NCBI RefSeq assembly: GCF_036016755.1
Contig: NZ_JAYXIH010000005.1
Span: forward strand, 62,001-126,000
Origin: Aurantimonas coralicida_A
Lineage (GTDB): Bacteria; Pseudomonadota; Alphaproteobacteria; Rhizobiales; Rhizobiaceae
DNA: 64,000 bases
Direction: 5' to 3'
The stretch's first letter is position 1. Each line of letters begins with the position of its first letter. The position numbers were made by a program, and so were the translations under genes. Below the pieces are notes generated by a model. The model did no database searches. It saw only the letters and a list, made by a program, of their open reading frames with translations, and had not been told where the DNA came from. Below, one piece after another: positions 63,973 to 64,000 of the stretch.

Positions 63973-64000
63973 CGCCGCCCACCCTCAACGATTGAGCGGC

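Overview
The window looks like chromosomal core DNA of an alphaproteobacterium, most likely of the Hyphomicrobiales (Rhizobiales). The sequence is GC-rich. It carries the alphaproteobacterial block tig / clpP-clpX-lon-hup, the rhizobial-type chain trmFO - squalene-synthase-like - Mth938-like - secDF - yajC - DUF815 ATPase, the chain argS - SPOR - nagZ - tatABC - serS - surE - pcm - LysM/M23, and valS - popZ (DUF2497) - tolC. I could not fix the genus. Recent insertion sequences, phage genes, CRISPR arrays and rRNA genes were not seen.

Layout. 1-10.5 kb: tail of an unknown gene, tRNA-Asp and tRNA-Val, then the proteostasis block (HU, Lon, ClpX, ClpP, trigger factor) with a large MscS-type channel gene between clpP and tig, and tRNA-Leu. 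10.5-11.5 kb: a DUF1127 small-protein gene followed by three tandem RNA units. Each unit has three hairpins whose loops carry CU-rich anti-Shine-Dalgarno motifs, matching the Cuckoo/CcsR RNAs of Alphaproteobacteria; this is the most striking non-coding feature. 11.5-20 kb: trmFO, a DUF4153 membrane protein, relatives of two mitochondrial complex I assembly factors, fused secDF, yajC and a DUF815 ATPase. 20.3-23.3 kb: an orphan c-di-GMP signalling cluster (receiver plus degenerate GGDEF, a PilZ gene that appears frameshifted, an Hpt protein, and a PleD-like REC-REC-GGEEF cyclase). 23.6-38 kb: envelope, translation and export housekeeping genes (degenerate LytM lipoprotein, pcm, surE, serS, tatCBA, a lone ABC ATPase, nagZ, SPOR, argS, dgt), then erpA and xth.

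38-49 kb: an ExoR-like Sel1 protein with ilvD, a FadL-type porin, valS, popZ, tolC and a second pcm-type methyltransferase. 49.5-52.2 kb: an ATP-grasp ligase plus a GNAT-C39 peptidase-like fusion, a predicted peptide-modification pair. 52.4-55.3 kb: tRNA-Cys, two small envelope proteins, tRNA-Asn and a photolyase. 55.4-60.1 kb: a TRAP transporter operon (dctPQM-like) translationally joined to an amidase-fold protein that lacks key catalytic residues. 60.7-64 kb: a run of small exported proteins, including two neighbours with the same C-terminal tail, a GlcG/HbpS-like protein, a periplasmic MsrA and a DUF302 protein, suggesting envelope redox or stress functions.

Most genes from 1 to 36 kb lie on the minus strand in tight runs with ATGA/GTGA overlaps, as expected for co-transcribed housekeeping genes. 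Functional names rest on recognised motifs and family knowledge; no database search was run.
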